Source: CAYRJD01 sp965247395 (GTDB taxonomy: Bacteria; Actinomycetota; Acidimicrobiia; Acidimicrobiales; Poriferisodalaceae). From it: a stretch of 64,000 bases of DNA. Every line of letters starts with the position of its first letter. The stretch's first letter is position 1. Made by a program: the position numbers and the translations under genes. The stretch lies in assembly GCA_965247395.1 (NCBI GenBank), contig OZ252012.1, positions 1,736,001 to 1,800,000 of the forward strand. Reading direction: 5' to 3'. A model generated the notes under the pieces. It was not told where the DNA came from and did not search any database. It saw only the letters and a program-made list of their open reading frames with translations. Below, piece after piece: positions 49,845 to 58,819 of this stretch.

Positions 49845-51344
49845 TTAGCTCGCTTGCACCTCAAACACCTTGGGCGATCGGCCGTGGCCTGCAACCACGC
49901 TGATGATTTCCTCATTCAGTCCGTCGGCAAGTTCGCCGTTTGATTCGACTTCAATTCCGTTGCCCGCTTCGCCGTTCAATGGCACCTGCGCGTTGGCAGG
50001 TGCCAGTTCTTTCATGTGATCACGCTCGGGCTGGCCAGCTAAACGAAATAGCACCAACCCCACAATGCACACCAGCACCAGCACGAAGAACGACAACCGA
50101 TAGGTCACCGCATCGCGAATTAGCCCCACCGTCAGCGGTCCACACCCCACACCAAACACCATCAGCAACTGACCCATGCCGTAGATGCTCGAATAGTTGC
50201 GAACCCCAAAAGCATCAGCCAGCAGCAGCGGATGCAGCATCAACAGGTTGCCCACCGAACTGCCCAGCACAAACGCCCCGACCAGCACCCACAGACGTGA
50301 ATCGGCCAGCGCCAAAATGGTGATACCGCCGCACTGCACCAATACCAAAAATGTCGTCAACCGGCCGAGCGGCACACTCAAAGCCGTCCGTCCGCCGATG
50401 ATGCGCGCCACCACGCTGGTAGCGCTAAGCGTGATGAGCGCTAGCTGCGCATCCTCTAGCCCGACGCGTTCTTTAGTCAGGTTGAAGATGTGTTGGATCA
50501 CACCCACCTGCGCACCCATGATCAAAAGAAAGCCAGCTGACATAAAGGCGAAATAGCGAGACCTGACCGCTTGAGAGAACTCAACACCGGGCGGTAGGGG
50601 GATGGGGTCGCTGGCTTTGACGCCGTGCGGAACAGGGTCGCCGTCCGGCCGAAGACCGTATTTTTCTGGTGTCGATCGCACCATCACCAACAGCACCACC
50701 ATTAGCGAGACGAACAGGATCACCGCGAAGGTCGACGCCGAATCCGCCAGCGTGTTGCGGTCGATCACCGCCGCGAGTACCGGTGCAATAGCGATGCCGC
50801 CCACCGACAGACCGGTAGATGCGATGGACAACGCGACCGAACGTCGCCGTTGGAACCAGCGAGTCACCACGGTGGTAGCGGGTACCAAACCCACCAGCGC
50901 GAAGCCGATGCCAAACACCGTCATCACCGCAAACAGCTGCCACTCTTGGCGCACCTCACCGATTAGAGCGATGGCAATGGCGCTAATGGCGGTGCCGACT
51001 GCCATCACCCAGCGCACGTCAACGCGCCCAATCAGCTTGCCTGACCAGTAACCGAAGATGCCTGAGGTGAAAAAGAACACGCTGGTGCCAGCGCTTGCTA
51101 TGCCAGTGCTGAAGGCTTGCTCGTCAATCAGTGCAGACAAGAAGACGCCCTGGGCGTAGAAGGCGAAGCCCGAAGTGAGCGACATCAAAAAGAAAAGCCC
51201 GATCAACACGACCCAGCCGCGCACGAAGCGCTGCCTGACGGGCTCAGTGCCAGTGCCAATATCAACGCCAGGTTCTGTGATGGGCCCCTGGGTTTGTGTT
51301 GTGACGGTGTCTTCGATGGTTACGGCATCCGTCATTAAGCCCAT
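49845..51344 (-). CDS. MFS transporter
   Basis: This is a major facilitator superfamily carrier of 499 residues with about twelve membrane helices and cytoplasmic tails. GWVVLIGLFFLMSLTSGF opens helix 1; the loop 2-3 motif is YWSGKLIGRVDVRWVM; TTVVTRWFQRRRSVALSIAS belongs to the region before helix 5. It resembles the oxalate/formate-antiporter and monocarboxylate-like branch, which is a guess. The last 60 residues are hydrophilic. ATG 51344 is used; ATG 51335 is an alternative. It converges with the class V aminotransferase gene, so a shared substrate is possible but not shown. Confidence 0.88.
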   Translation of the reverse strand: MGLMTDAVTIEDTVTTQTQGPITEPGVDIGTGTEPVRQRFVRGWVVLIGLFFLMSLTSGFAFYAQGVFLSALIDEQAFSTGIASAGTSVFFFTSGIFGYWSGKLIGRVDVRWVMAVGTAISAIAIALIGEVRQEWQLFAVMTVFGIGFALVGLVPATTVVTRWFQRRRSVALSIASTGLSVGGIAIAPVLAAVIDRNTLADSASTFAVILFVSLMVVLLVMVRSTPEKYGLRPDGDPVPHGVKASDPIPLPPGVEFSQAVRSRYFAFMSAGFLLIMGAQVGVIQHIFNLTKERVGLEDAQLALITLSATSVVARIIGGRTALSVPLGRLTTFLVLVQCGGITILALADSRLWVLVGAFVLGSSVGNLLMLHPLLLADAFGVRNYSSIYGMGQLLMVFGVGCGPLTVGLIRDAVTYRLSFFVLVLVCIVGLVLFRLAGQPERDHMKELAPANAQVPLNGEAGNGIEVESNGELADGLNEEIISVVAGHGRSPKVFEVQAS

Positions 51345-51562
51345 CCTGCCAGCAGCACAGCTAAAGGTGCACTAGGTCGTTTAGTTGGGGTTGTTTAGTT
51401 AGGTCGTCGTGTCAGTCGTCGTGCTAACCGTCTCGTGTTAGGTCGCCCAGTTGGATTGTTGCGTTGGGCGATGAGCCGGGGGAGGTCGACAAATGTCTCA
51501 GCTAGCGACCAGTACTCTGCAGCTGAGAAGGTGTGAGAAGGTGGCTGGAAGGAACTAGTCAT

Positions 51563-52741
51563 ATGAAGAAATCCCCGGACGGCTCCTGGCTGACCGCGCT
51601 TACGGTGATAGCGGCAGTGGTTTTGCTAGCTGCGGCGTGCTCAAGCGACACCGACGACGATGCAAGCAGCGGCGAGAACGGTGATACCACCGCTGCTACT
51701 ACCAGCACCACTACTACCAGTACCACTACTACCAGTACCACTACCAGCGACGACTCCACCAATACCACCACTACGACCACTGCCTCCGCCAGCAGCGCTG
51801 CGACCAGTGACGCCGCTACTAGCAATGCCGCGCGCGGCGTCGACTCGTGCTCAGCCGAAGCTGTAGCTCCCGTCTCAGCCACCTACTCACTGGCTTCTGG
51901 TGGCCACACCTACACCTATTCGACGGCGATTCCGAGCGGCTACTCCGCCGATAACCCCACTCCGATTGTGGTCTTGTTTCACGGTCTTGGCGGAAATGGC
52001 GAGCAAGCTGCCTTTGGATCCGGCTACGCGGACCTAGCTGAGCAAGAGAATTTCGTGCTCGTGTATCCGGACGGTCTGGACACGCGCGGCGTCGGAGCAA
52101 ATTGGGAGCTACTGCAGCTCGACGAAGAGGGCCGCGACGATGTTGAGTTCACGCGCGCCATGCTCGAAGATGTCAAACAATTGGTTTGCGTTGATGAAAA
52201 CCGGATCTACTCCACCGGCATGTCAAACGGCGGGTTTTTCAGCGCAGTCATTGCGTGCGAACTGTCTGACGTTTTTGCGGCGACCTTCTCAGTGGCTGGC
52301 ATGACTCACCCAGAAGGCTGTCAGCCGTCGAACCCAATCGCCATGGGATTCATTCACGGCACCGCTGACTCCGTTGTGTCGTACTCCGGCGCGGGATCGG
52401 TCTTGCTGGCAGCTCTCACTCTTAGCGGAAGCTTCACGCAAGAAGAAATCGCGACATTCAAAGTTTTCTTTGAGCAGTCAATGCCTGTCGAGATAGCAGA
52501 GTTCGCTGCCGACATGGGCTGTGATGAGATAACCGACACCGACCACAGCGACGACACACAGCTGCGCCGCTTCGCTGGCTGCGACGACTCGAACGTGGAG
52601 GTTGTCTTTTACACGGTGCAAGACGGTCAGCATGTGTGGCCCGGTGGTTTCGGCACGGAAGGGCAAACCACCGAAGACTTTGACGCCACGGTCGACGGCT
52701 GGGCGTTTTTGAGCCAGTTCACGCTGAACTCTCGTAGCTAG
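51563..52741 (+). CDS. Secreted lipoprotein esterase/depolymerase (LpqC/PHB depolymerase-like)
   Basis: The signal peptide ends in a lipobox (VVLLAAAC) near residue 24. A linker of about 60 residues rich in Thr/Ser (TTTSTTTTSTT units) spaces the enzyme from the membrane. The alpha/beta-hydrolase domain has VVLFHGLGGNGEQ (oxyanion region), the nucleophile GMSNGGF, the acid in HGTADSVV and the histidine in DGQHVWPGG. This set matches the polyhydroxybutyrate-depolymerase/feruloyl-esterase group. ATG 51563 with GGAAGGA upstream. Six cysteines suggest disulfides outside the cell. Confidence 0.88.
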   Translation: MKKSPDGSWLTALTVIAAVVLLAAACSSDTDDDASSGENGDTTAATTSTTTTSTTTTSTTTSDDSTNTTTTTTASASSAATSDAATSNAARGVDSCSAEAVAPVSATYSLASGGHTYTYSTAIPSGYSADNPTPIVVLFHGLGGNGEQAAFGSGYADLAEQENFVLVYPDGLDTRGVGANWELLQLDEEGRDDVEFTRAMLEDVKQLVCVDENRIYSTGMSNGGFFSAVIACELSDVFAATFSVAGMTHPEGCQPSNPIAMGFIHGTADSVVSYSGAGSVLLAALTLSGSFTQEEIATFKVFFEQSMPVEIAEFAADMGCDEITDTDHSDDTQLRRFAGCDDSNVEVVFYTVQDGQHVWPGGFGTEGQTTEDFDATVDGWAFLSQFTLNSRS

Positions 52742-52774
52742 CAATTCACCGGATAGCAACTAGCTTCTTTGGCT

Positions 52775-53815
52775 ATGCGTGCTGCGCGAATGGTGGCTGT
52801 CGGCCAGATGGAGTGCGAGGAGATTCCTACACCCGCGCTTGATCCCAGCGATGCCAACCATCAGGTGCTGCTGCGCTCGGAGATGGCGTCGATCTGCGGC
52901 AGCGACCTACACATGGTGATGATGGGCGCCGGTTTGGTGCATTCGGTTCCGTGCCCGCACGGGTTTCCCGGCCACGAAGGCATCGGTGAGGTGGTCGAAA
53001 GCAGCGCCCCGCACCTGCCGGAGGGCACTCACGTGCTGGCGTTTCCTAATGTGCCCGTAGCCGAATGCTTTAACGAGTACCAGCGTCTCGGAGCCAGCTA
53101 TTGCGTTCCGCTACCAACCAGCGACATTCCTCGTCAGCAGATGCTGATGGCGCAACAACTTGGCACGGTGATCTTTGCCATGCGTCAGCACCCTCGCAAC
53201 GTGGTCGGAGAAACAGTGGTGGTGATGGGGCAGGGTTCCGCCGGGCTGTTCTTTACGTATTTGCTAAAGCGTGCCGGTGCCGAAAAGGTGATCGTCGCTG
53301 ACATGTCGCAGAAGCGCTTGAACCAGTCCTTGGCCTATGGCGCCGACGTTTGCATCGATGTCTCTAGCGATGCTGGCGGTGGTATCGCTGGCGGCGGCAA
53401 CGGTGCTGGCAGCAAGGCTCTGACCGAAGCGGTAGCCGACCTCACCGGCGGTAAGGGCGCGGACTACGTGGTGGAGGCAGTGGGAAGCTCAGACGCTTTC
53501 TTGCAGTCGGTCGACCTGGTGAAAATGGATGGCCAGCTGCTCTGGTTCGGCTTACCCTCAACCGATGACAACATCGCCATGCAGTACCAGAAGTTCTTCC
53601 GCAAACGCCTCAATGCCGCCAGCGTCTACGGAGCCCAAGACGAACCAGGTGCGACATCTTTTCGCCAGGCGCTGTCGCTAATTCATCACGGCCACATAGA
53701 TGTAGCGCCATTGCTAAGCCATGTGTTTGACATCGAGAAGATCGGCGATGCCATGCGGCTAGCGCACGAGCCTCACGATGTGGGCGCCCTGAAGGTGTCG
53801 GTAAAGTTCGATTGA
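52775..53815 (+). CDS. Zinc-binding alcohol dehydrogenase (MDR family)
   Basis: This is a medium-chain dehydrogenase of about 346 residues. MASICGSDLHM supplies the first catalytic-zinc ligand and GFPGHEGIGEVVE the GHE motif; the cofactor site is VVMGQGSAGLFFTYLLKRAGAEKV. The structural-zinc four-cysteine loop is absent. A Gly-rich insert (GGGIAGGGNGAGS) sits after the second Rossmann strand. Its stop overlaps the TTG start of homoserine dehydrogenase (TTGA), so the two are coupled, though no pathway link is evident. ATG at 52775; TTG at 52769 is in frame. Confidence 0.88.
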   Translation: MRAARMVAVGQMECEEIPTPALDPSDANHQVLLRSEMASICGSDLHMVMMGAGLVHSVPCPHGFPGHEGIGEVVESSAPHLPEGTHVLAFPNVPVAECFNEYQRLGASYCVPLPTSDIPRQQMLMAQQLGTVIFAMRQHPRNVVGETVVVMGQGSAGLFFTYLLKRAGAEKVIVADMSQKRLNQSLAYGADVCIDVSSDAGGGIAGGGNGAGSKALTEAVADLTGGKGADYVVEAVGSSDAFLQSVDLVKMDGQLLWFGLPSTDDNIAMQYQKFFRKRLNAASVYGAQDEPGATSFRQALSLIHHGHIDVAPLLSHVFDIEKIGDAMRLAHEPHDVGALKVSVKFD

Positions 53816-55167
53816 CCGAAGTTCGCCCCGCCAAAACCATCCGTGTCGGTGTGCTGGGTTGCGGCAGCGTCGGCGGAAGCCTGATCGATTTGCTGCAACG
53901 CGATGCAGCACACATCGCCGCACGCACAGGACTTAATTTTGAGATCACGCGTGTCGGCGTGCGTGACACCAAAGCCAAGCGTTCGGTGGATCTGCCTGAT
54001 GGCGTGTTCACCTCCGACACTGCTGCCCTGGCCGTCGCCGAAGATGTGGACGTGCTGGTGGAGGTCATGGGTGGTGTAGACCCGACCAGCGATCTAATGC
54101 GTTCCGCCTTGCGCGCCGGAAAGCCAGTAGTAACCGCTAACAAGGAGCTGTTAGCCGCCTCCGGCAAGGAACTGTTTGAAACCGCCCGAGATGCCGGCGT
54201 CGATCTGGCGTTTGAGGCCGCAGTAGCCGCAGGCATTCCGTTGATCAGTGCCTTGCGTCAAACGCTGAGCGGCGAACGGATCACCCGGCTGATGGGAATA
54301 GTCAACGGCACGACCAACTTCATCCTCACCAAGATGACCGAAGAAGACGCCGACTATGCCGACGTGCTGGCCGAAGCGCAGCGGCTCGGTTACGCCGAAG
54401 CCGACCCTGCCGCAGACGTAGAAGGTTTCGATGCAGGCGCCAAAGCAGCCATCTTGGCAATGGTGGCCTTTGGAGCGAATGTGACGGCCGACGACGTTTA
54501 TGTCGAAGGCATAAACAAACTGAGCTTGGCCGACATAGCCGCGGCACGCGGGATGGGTCATGTGATCAAGTTGCTAGCGGTAGTAGAGCGAGTCGAGTCG
54601 GATTCGGACAGCTTCGGCGTCGAGGTTCGGGTGCACCCCACGATGGTGCCTTTGGATCATCCGCTGGCTTCGGTGCGTGATTCGTTTAACGCAGTGTTCT
54701 TAGAGGGTGAAGCGGTGGGCGAGCTGATGCTGTATGGCCGCGGTGCGGGTGGTTACGCCACTGCTAGTGCAGTGCTAGGCGACCTGATAAGAGTCGCCAC
54801 AAACCTCACCAACAAGGTGAGCGATCGCTTGCCTGAGCTGGTCAACGTGCCGGTGAAACCCATCGGCGAATCGTCCAGCGCTTATCACGTTCCCATGTCG
54901 GCGCTAGATGCCCCCGGAGTGCTGGCAGTGGTTGCGGGAGTCTTTGGTGAGCACAACGTTTCTATCCGGTCGATGCAACAGACAGCGGCCTCCGTTGAAA
55001 TGCTCGAATCCTCCGCAGAGCAAGCAGCGCAACCGTTGGGATTGGCGCACTTGGAGTTCATTACTCATCGTGCACGCGAGGATGATGTGCAAGACACCTT
55101 GCGTTCCCTGGCTGACTTAGTTCAGGTTCATTCGGTAGGGACGCCTATTCGCGTCATTGGCGATTAA
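53812..55167 (+). CDS. hom: Homoserine dehydrogenase
   Basis: The enzyme reduces aspartate semialdehyde to homoserine at the branch to threonine and methionine. The Rossmann motif VGVLGCGSVGGSL, TANKELLAASG, AAVAAGIPLISALRQTLSG, GIVNGTTNFILTKM and AEADPAADVEGFDAGAKAAILA are diagnostic. The C-terminal ACT domain (from about residue 355, VLAVVAGVFGEHNVSIRSM) mediates threonine feedback in this class. A short insert (about residues 395-410) interrupts the ACT domain. The TTG start overlaps the upstream stop. Threonine synthase follows directly. Confidence 0.95.
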   Translation: MTEVRPAKTIRVGVLGCGSVGGSLIDLLQRDAAHIAARTGLNFEITRVGVRDTKAKRSVDLPDGVFTSDTAALAVAEDVDVLVEVMGGVDPTSDLMRSALRAGKPVVTANKELLAASGKELFETARDAGVDLAFEAAVAAGIPLISALRQTLSGERITRLMGIVNGTTNFILTKMTEEDADYADVLAEAQRLGYAEADPAADVEGFDAGAKAAILAMVAFGANVTADDVYVEGINKLSLADIAAARGMGHVIKLLAVVERVESDSDSFGVEVRVHPTMVPLDHPLASVRDSFNAVFLEGEAVGELMLYGRGAGGYATASAVLGDLIRVATNLTNKVSDRLPELVNVPVKPIGESSSAYHVPMSALDAPGVLAVVAGVFGEHNVSIRSMQQTAASVEMLESSAEQAAQPLGLAHLEFITHRAREDDVQDTLRSLADLVQVHSVGTPIRVIGD

Positions 55168-55189
55168 GAAGCGACTAAGCACGCGAGCG

Positions 55190-56686
55190 ATGCAATACGT
55201 AAGCACGCGTGGCGATGCGTCTCCGCTTGATTTTGCCGATGCCATGTTGGCGGGGCTTGCTCCGGACGGCGGCCTGTATATGCCAACGAAATGGCCGAGC
55301 CTTACTAGCTCCGACCTGAACGACTTTGCAGACATGGCCTATGCCGAGGTGGCAGCGCGTGTGCTGGAGCCGTTTTTTGCGCCTTCTTTTGATTTTGACA
55401 CCCTGCTGCGGCTCACCACGGACGCCTACGCCACCTTCCGACACGAAGAGGTAGTGCCGGTTAGCGCGGTTGGAGAAGGCGTAAAAAGCGTAAAAGGCGT
55501 AAGTGGTGCGGCGAGCGGTGAGCAGCATCTGGTCGAGCTCTACTGGGGTCCGACCTTCTCGTTCAAAGATGTCGCCCTGCAGCTGCTGGGACGCCTGTTT
55601 GAGCACGAGCTAAACCGACGCAACCAGACGATCACCATCGTTGGCGCAACCTCAGGCGACACCGGCAGTGCCGCGATCGAAGCGTGTCGCGACCGGGCTG
55701 GTATCCAACTAGTGATGCTGCACCCAGCAGACCGCATCACCGAAATTCAGCGCCGTCAAATGACCACCGTGGCTGCAGACAACATTGTCAACGTTGCTAT
55801 TGAAGGCACCTTTGACGATTGCCAAGACCTGGTGAAAGCCATGTTTTCGGATCCGCCGTTTCGCAGCCAAACTCGTCTGGCCGCGGTCAACAGCATCAAC
55901 TGGGCACGCGTGGCTGCTCAGGTCGTCTATTACGTCACCACGGCGGTGAAGCTGGGAGCACCCAAGCGAGCGGTTTCGTTTTGCGTGCCGACCGGCAACT
56001 TCGGCAACATCTTGGCGGGCGACATTGCTCGACGCATGGGCGTACCGATCGAGCTGCTGATAATCGCTAGCAACCACAACGACATCCTCACCCGCACATA
56101 CGAAACCGGCACGATGAAATTAGAGCCGGTGATGCCTTCGACCAGCCCGGCGATGGACATAGCGGTGTCTTCAAATTTTGAACGGTTGATATTTGAGCTA
56201 AACAACCGAACCGGACACGAGATAGCAGCGACCATGGCCGAGTTTCGTGCGAACAAAGACGGAGCGGTTCTTGCGGGCGATGTGGTTGCGGGCCTGCGAG
56301 CTGGTTTTGCTGCCGCGGCTGCAACCGAGCCCGAAGTAGCTGCGACCATCGACCAAGTTTTTAACCAATCCGGCCGACTGATCGACCCGCACACCGCCGT
56401 TGCTGTGTGTGTCGCTCGCAAGGTTGCACTCAAGAGTTCCGCCGCGGCTGCCAGTAGTGCCGGTGATGCCGGCAGCGACACTCCCATGGCCATCATGTCC
56501 ACGGCGCATCCGGCGAAGTTTGCAGACGCAGTACAAGCCGCCACCGGTCAAGCTCCGGTCATGCCCGCTGAGCTAGCAAGGCTGGTCGAGCTGCCCGAGC
56601 GCTACGAGGTTGTGGGCAACGATTTGGCGCAGGTCAAAGAGATAGTGGCTGATCGAGCCGCTAACCCCAATACAATCTCGCCTTAA
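55190..56686 (+). CDS. thrC: Threonine synthase
   Basis: This PLP enzyme converts phosphohomoserine to threonine. It belongs to the longer E. coli/yeast-like class: MQYVSTRGDASPLDFADA, the PLP-lysine segment PTFSFKDVALQLLG, GATSGDTGSAAIEA, NSINWARVAAQVVYY and PTGNFGNILAGD are all present. I prefer ATG 55190, where the family normally begins; a TTG at 55157 overlapping hom is in frame. A small insert of repeated GVKSVKGV lies near residue 105. thrB, which often follows, is not found here; a 25-bp triple repeat begins at the stop codon. Confidence 0.93.
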   Translation: MQYVSTRGDASPLDFADAMLAGLAPDGGLYMPTKWPSLTSSDLNDFADMAYAEVAARVLEPFFAPSFDFDTLLRLTTDAYATFRHEEVVPVSAVGEGVKSVKGVSGAASGEQHLVELYWGPTFSFKDVALQLLGRLFEHELNRRNQTITIVGATSGDTGSAAIEACRDRAGIQLVMLHPADRITEIQRRQMTTVAADNIVNVAIEGTFDDCQDLVKAMFSDPPFRSQTRLAAVNSINWARVAAQVVYYVTTAVKLGAPKRAVSFCVPTGNFGNILAGDIARRMGVPIELLIIASNHNDILTRTYETGTMKLEPVMPSTSPAMDIAVSSNFERLIFELNNRTGHEIAATMAEFRANKDGAVLAGDVVAGLRAGFAAAAATEPEVAATIDQVFNQSGRLIDPHTAVAVCVARKVALKSSAAAASSAGDAGSDTPMAIMSTAHPAKFADAVQAATGQAPVMPAELARLVELPERYEVVGNDLAQVKEIVADRAANPNTISP

Positions 56687-56760
56687 CAGCATGCCTCAAT
56701 AACATGTTCGACAGCATGCCTCAATAACATGTTCGACAACATGCCTCAATAACATGTTCG
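56686..56760 (+). repeat. 25-bp tandem repeat (x3) starting at the thrC stop codon
   Basis: Three units begin at 56686, 56711 and 56736 (ACAGCATGCCTCAATAACAT plus GTTCG; the third differs by one base). Each contains two small palindromes, GCATGC and AACATGTT. The remaining gap to 56955 shows no gene; it probably holds the rho promoter. Confidence 0.95.
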
Positions 56761-56955
56761 TTGGTTTCCAGCCAGTCGTCGGCAAGTGAGTCAGCGAGTG
56801 GCAACCGTCTAACTGCGGGAACCCAACAAGCGACTGGTGACGTTTTATTGCTGGAGCAAATTGCTAAGGCGATATGTGCGGAGTTGGTCGTTCAATTATC
56901 GGAGTAGCAACCACCACAGTGGCCCCGACAACCGCCCGCTATCGAAAGGGCAGCA

Positions 56956-58413
56956 ATGACAAACACAGCCAGCGTTGAACTGCTTGAAGCAAAGTCACGC
57001 GAAGAACTATTGGAGATAGCCAGCGCTGCTGGGGTTCCAATACCGCCGCGCACCCGCAAGCCCGGCATCATCAGCGCCATCCTTGGAGCTGGTGACATAT
57101 CGAGCGGTTCGTCTGGTCAATCAACCGACCGGTCACAAGGCAGCCAAGACAGCGCGACTTCAGTTGCGCCAACGCGAACAACCGAAGCGGGTCGGCCTGA
57201 AGCTGGCCGTACGCGCACCGTTACCTTGCAAACAGATGACCAGAGACAAGCTGGCGGTTCAAGGCAAACCGATGGCTCAGGCAGTGCAAATTCCAACGGC
57301 AGCGGTGCCAGCGCTAGCAGCGGCAGCGCGGCAAACGGCGGTGCCGCAAACGGTGGTGCCGGTGAAGAAGCCCAAAACGGAAATGAGATAGCGGAGGACG
57401 CCAATCGCCGTTCTCGTCGTCGTGGCCGCGAACGTGACGAGCAGTTCCAGGGCGAAGCCGCCTCCTGCGACGGCTTGCTTGATCTACGAGAAGAGGGTTA
57501 CGGCTTTTTGCGTATTAGCGGCTTGCTGCCCTCGCCAGACGACGTTTATGTAGCCGTTCGCCACGTGCGTCGGTACGGACTGCGGCGCGGGGATCGTGTT
57601 ACCGGCGCTAGCCGTCCAGCCACCCGCAGCGAAAAAAATCCCGCACTGCTGCGGCTTGACACCATCAACGGAGAGGTACCCAACGTTGAAGAGTCGCGGC
57701 CGCTGTTTGAAGACTTTGCGGCTATCAATCCCACCACCGCTTTGCCGTTAGCGAACGGCCAGCTAGATAACAGCGCCAAGCAATTGTTTAGCGAGCTAGA
57801 CAGGATCGCTCCGCTGGGTTACGGCCAACGTGGGCTGTTGATAGGGGATTCGCAAGCCAATCTGACCTCACTGGTTGAGATGGTGGGCACAGCCATTGCG
57901 GACAACCATCCAGACGTGCACCTGATGGTGCTGCTGATCGACGAACGCCCCGAGCTGATAACAGATTTGACCCGGCGTTTGGAGACCTCTGGCGAGGTCA
58001 TCGCTTCGTCGTTTGACCGGCCTCCGGACGAGCATGTCGCCGTTGCAGAGCTAACGCTGGAGCGAGCCAAGCGCAAGGCCGAGCAGGGCCAGGACGTAGT
58101 GGTTGTGTTTGACGGCTTGACTCGCCTAGCGCGTGCTCATCGCCGCATCGTCAATCATCGTCAGTCTCAGGTGACGAGTGAACATGCTGCGGTAGCAGCC
58201 GCTAAGAGCGTGTTTGGTGCTGCTCGCAATCTTGAACAGGCTGGCTCAATCACGATGCTGGCTACGACGCGAGCAGACACCGGCAACGAATTTGATGTCG
58301 CATCCCTTGACGAGTTCTGCAACGCCGCAAATCTGACTTGGACTCTAAAAAGCTCAGGGAAGTTGGAACTTGACGAATCCGGTTGCGCCAGCAGCTTTAC
58401 CCGCCAGACTTGA
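56956..58413 (+). CDS. rho: Rho-type transcription terminator homologue with a degenerate ATPase
   Basis: Position and neighbours are those of rho. The N-terminal Rho domain (KSREELLEIASAAGVPIPPR), a low-complexity basic insert and the RNA-binding fold (YGFLRISGLLPSPDDVYV, RRYGLRRGDRVTG) are kept. In the ATPase part, YGQRGLLIGDSQANLT stands where Rho has GQRGLIVAPPKAGKT, so both P-loop lysines are gone. The Glu region (VLLIDERPELITDL) and Walker B aspartate (VVVVFDGLTRLARA) remain. The Q-loop glycines are replaced (VTSEHAAVAAAKSVFGAARN). The protein ends soon after, at residue 485, lacking the SGTRREE arginine-finger segment and the last 60 or so residues. It may bind RNA without translocating. 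Confidence 0.85.
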   Translation: MTNTASVELLEAKSREELLEIASAAGVPIPPRTRKPGIISAILGAGDISSGSSGQSTDRSQGSQDSATSVAPTRTTEAGRPEAGRTRTVTLQTDDQRQAGGSRQTDGSGSANSNGSGASASSGSAANGGAANGGAGEEAQNGNEIAEDANRRSRRRGRERDEQFQGEAASCDGLLDLREEGYGFLRISGLLPSPDDVYVAVRHVRRYGLRRGDRVTGASRPATRSEKNPALLRLDTINGEVPNVEESRPLFEDFAAINPTTALPLANGQLDNSAKQLFSELDRIAPLGYGQRGLLIGDSQANLTSLVEMVGTAIADNHPDVHLMVLLIDERPELITDLTRRLETSGEVIASSFDRPPDEHVAVAELTLERAKRKAEQGQDVVVVFDGLTRLARAHRRIVNHRQSQVTSEHAAVAAAKSVFGAARNLEQAGSITMLATTRADTGNEFDVASLDEFCNAANLTWTLKSSGKLELDESGCASSFTRQT

Positions 58414-58419
58414 GGAATT

Positions 58420-58680
58420 ATGAAGAGCGACATCCATCCTTCGTATCGCCCCGTGGTGTTTCGAGATTCAAGCGCAGACTTTACGTTTTTGACGCAATCC
58501 ACCATCGAGACCAGTGAGACCATCGTCTGGGACGACGGCAACGAGTATCCGCTGGCAAGCGTTGAGCTTTCCAGCGCTAGCCATCCGTTCTTTACGGGTC
58601 AGATGAAGATCGTTGACACGGCGGGACGAGTGGAGCGCTTCCAACGTCGTTACGGCGAGCGTCGCAAAGATCGCAGCTGA
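58420..58680 (+). CDS. rpmE2: 50S ribosomal protein L31, type B
   Basis: This ribosomal protein has 86 residues. KSDIHPSYRPVVFRD, FLTQSTIETSETI, DDGNEYPLASVELSSASHPF and GRVERFQRRYG follow the type B (cysteine-free) form. It has no CxxC, so it needs no zinc. In many bacteria the zinc-free form is induced by Zur under zinc starvation, but here it occupies the normal rho-rpmE locus, six bases after rho, with GAGGA as ribosome site. A zinc-containing copy elsewhere cannot be excluded. Confidence 0.93.
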   Translation: MKSDIHPSYRPVVFRDSSADFTFLTQSTIETSETIVWDDGNEYPLASVELSSASHPFFTGQMKIVDTAGRVERFQRRYGERRKDRS

Positions 58681-58819
58681 TCTTTCAAAACCGCTCTTTC
58701 CAAACAGCACGGCTTGCACTGCCCGCTTGCGCTGGTTGCGATGACCTTGTTGGGCTGCCGGGCCTTACTAGCTAGCCCCTACCAGACGGCCTTTACTAGC
58801 TAGCCCTTAGCAGATAGCA

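Noticed and set aside
51680..51800. Coiled coil or repeat domain in the esterase
   Set aside because: The Thr/Ser units are a typical extracytoplasmic linker between the lipid anchor and the enzyme domain.
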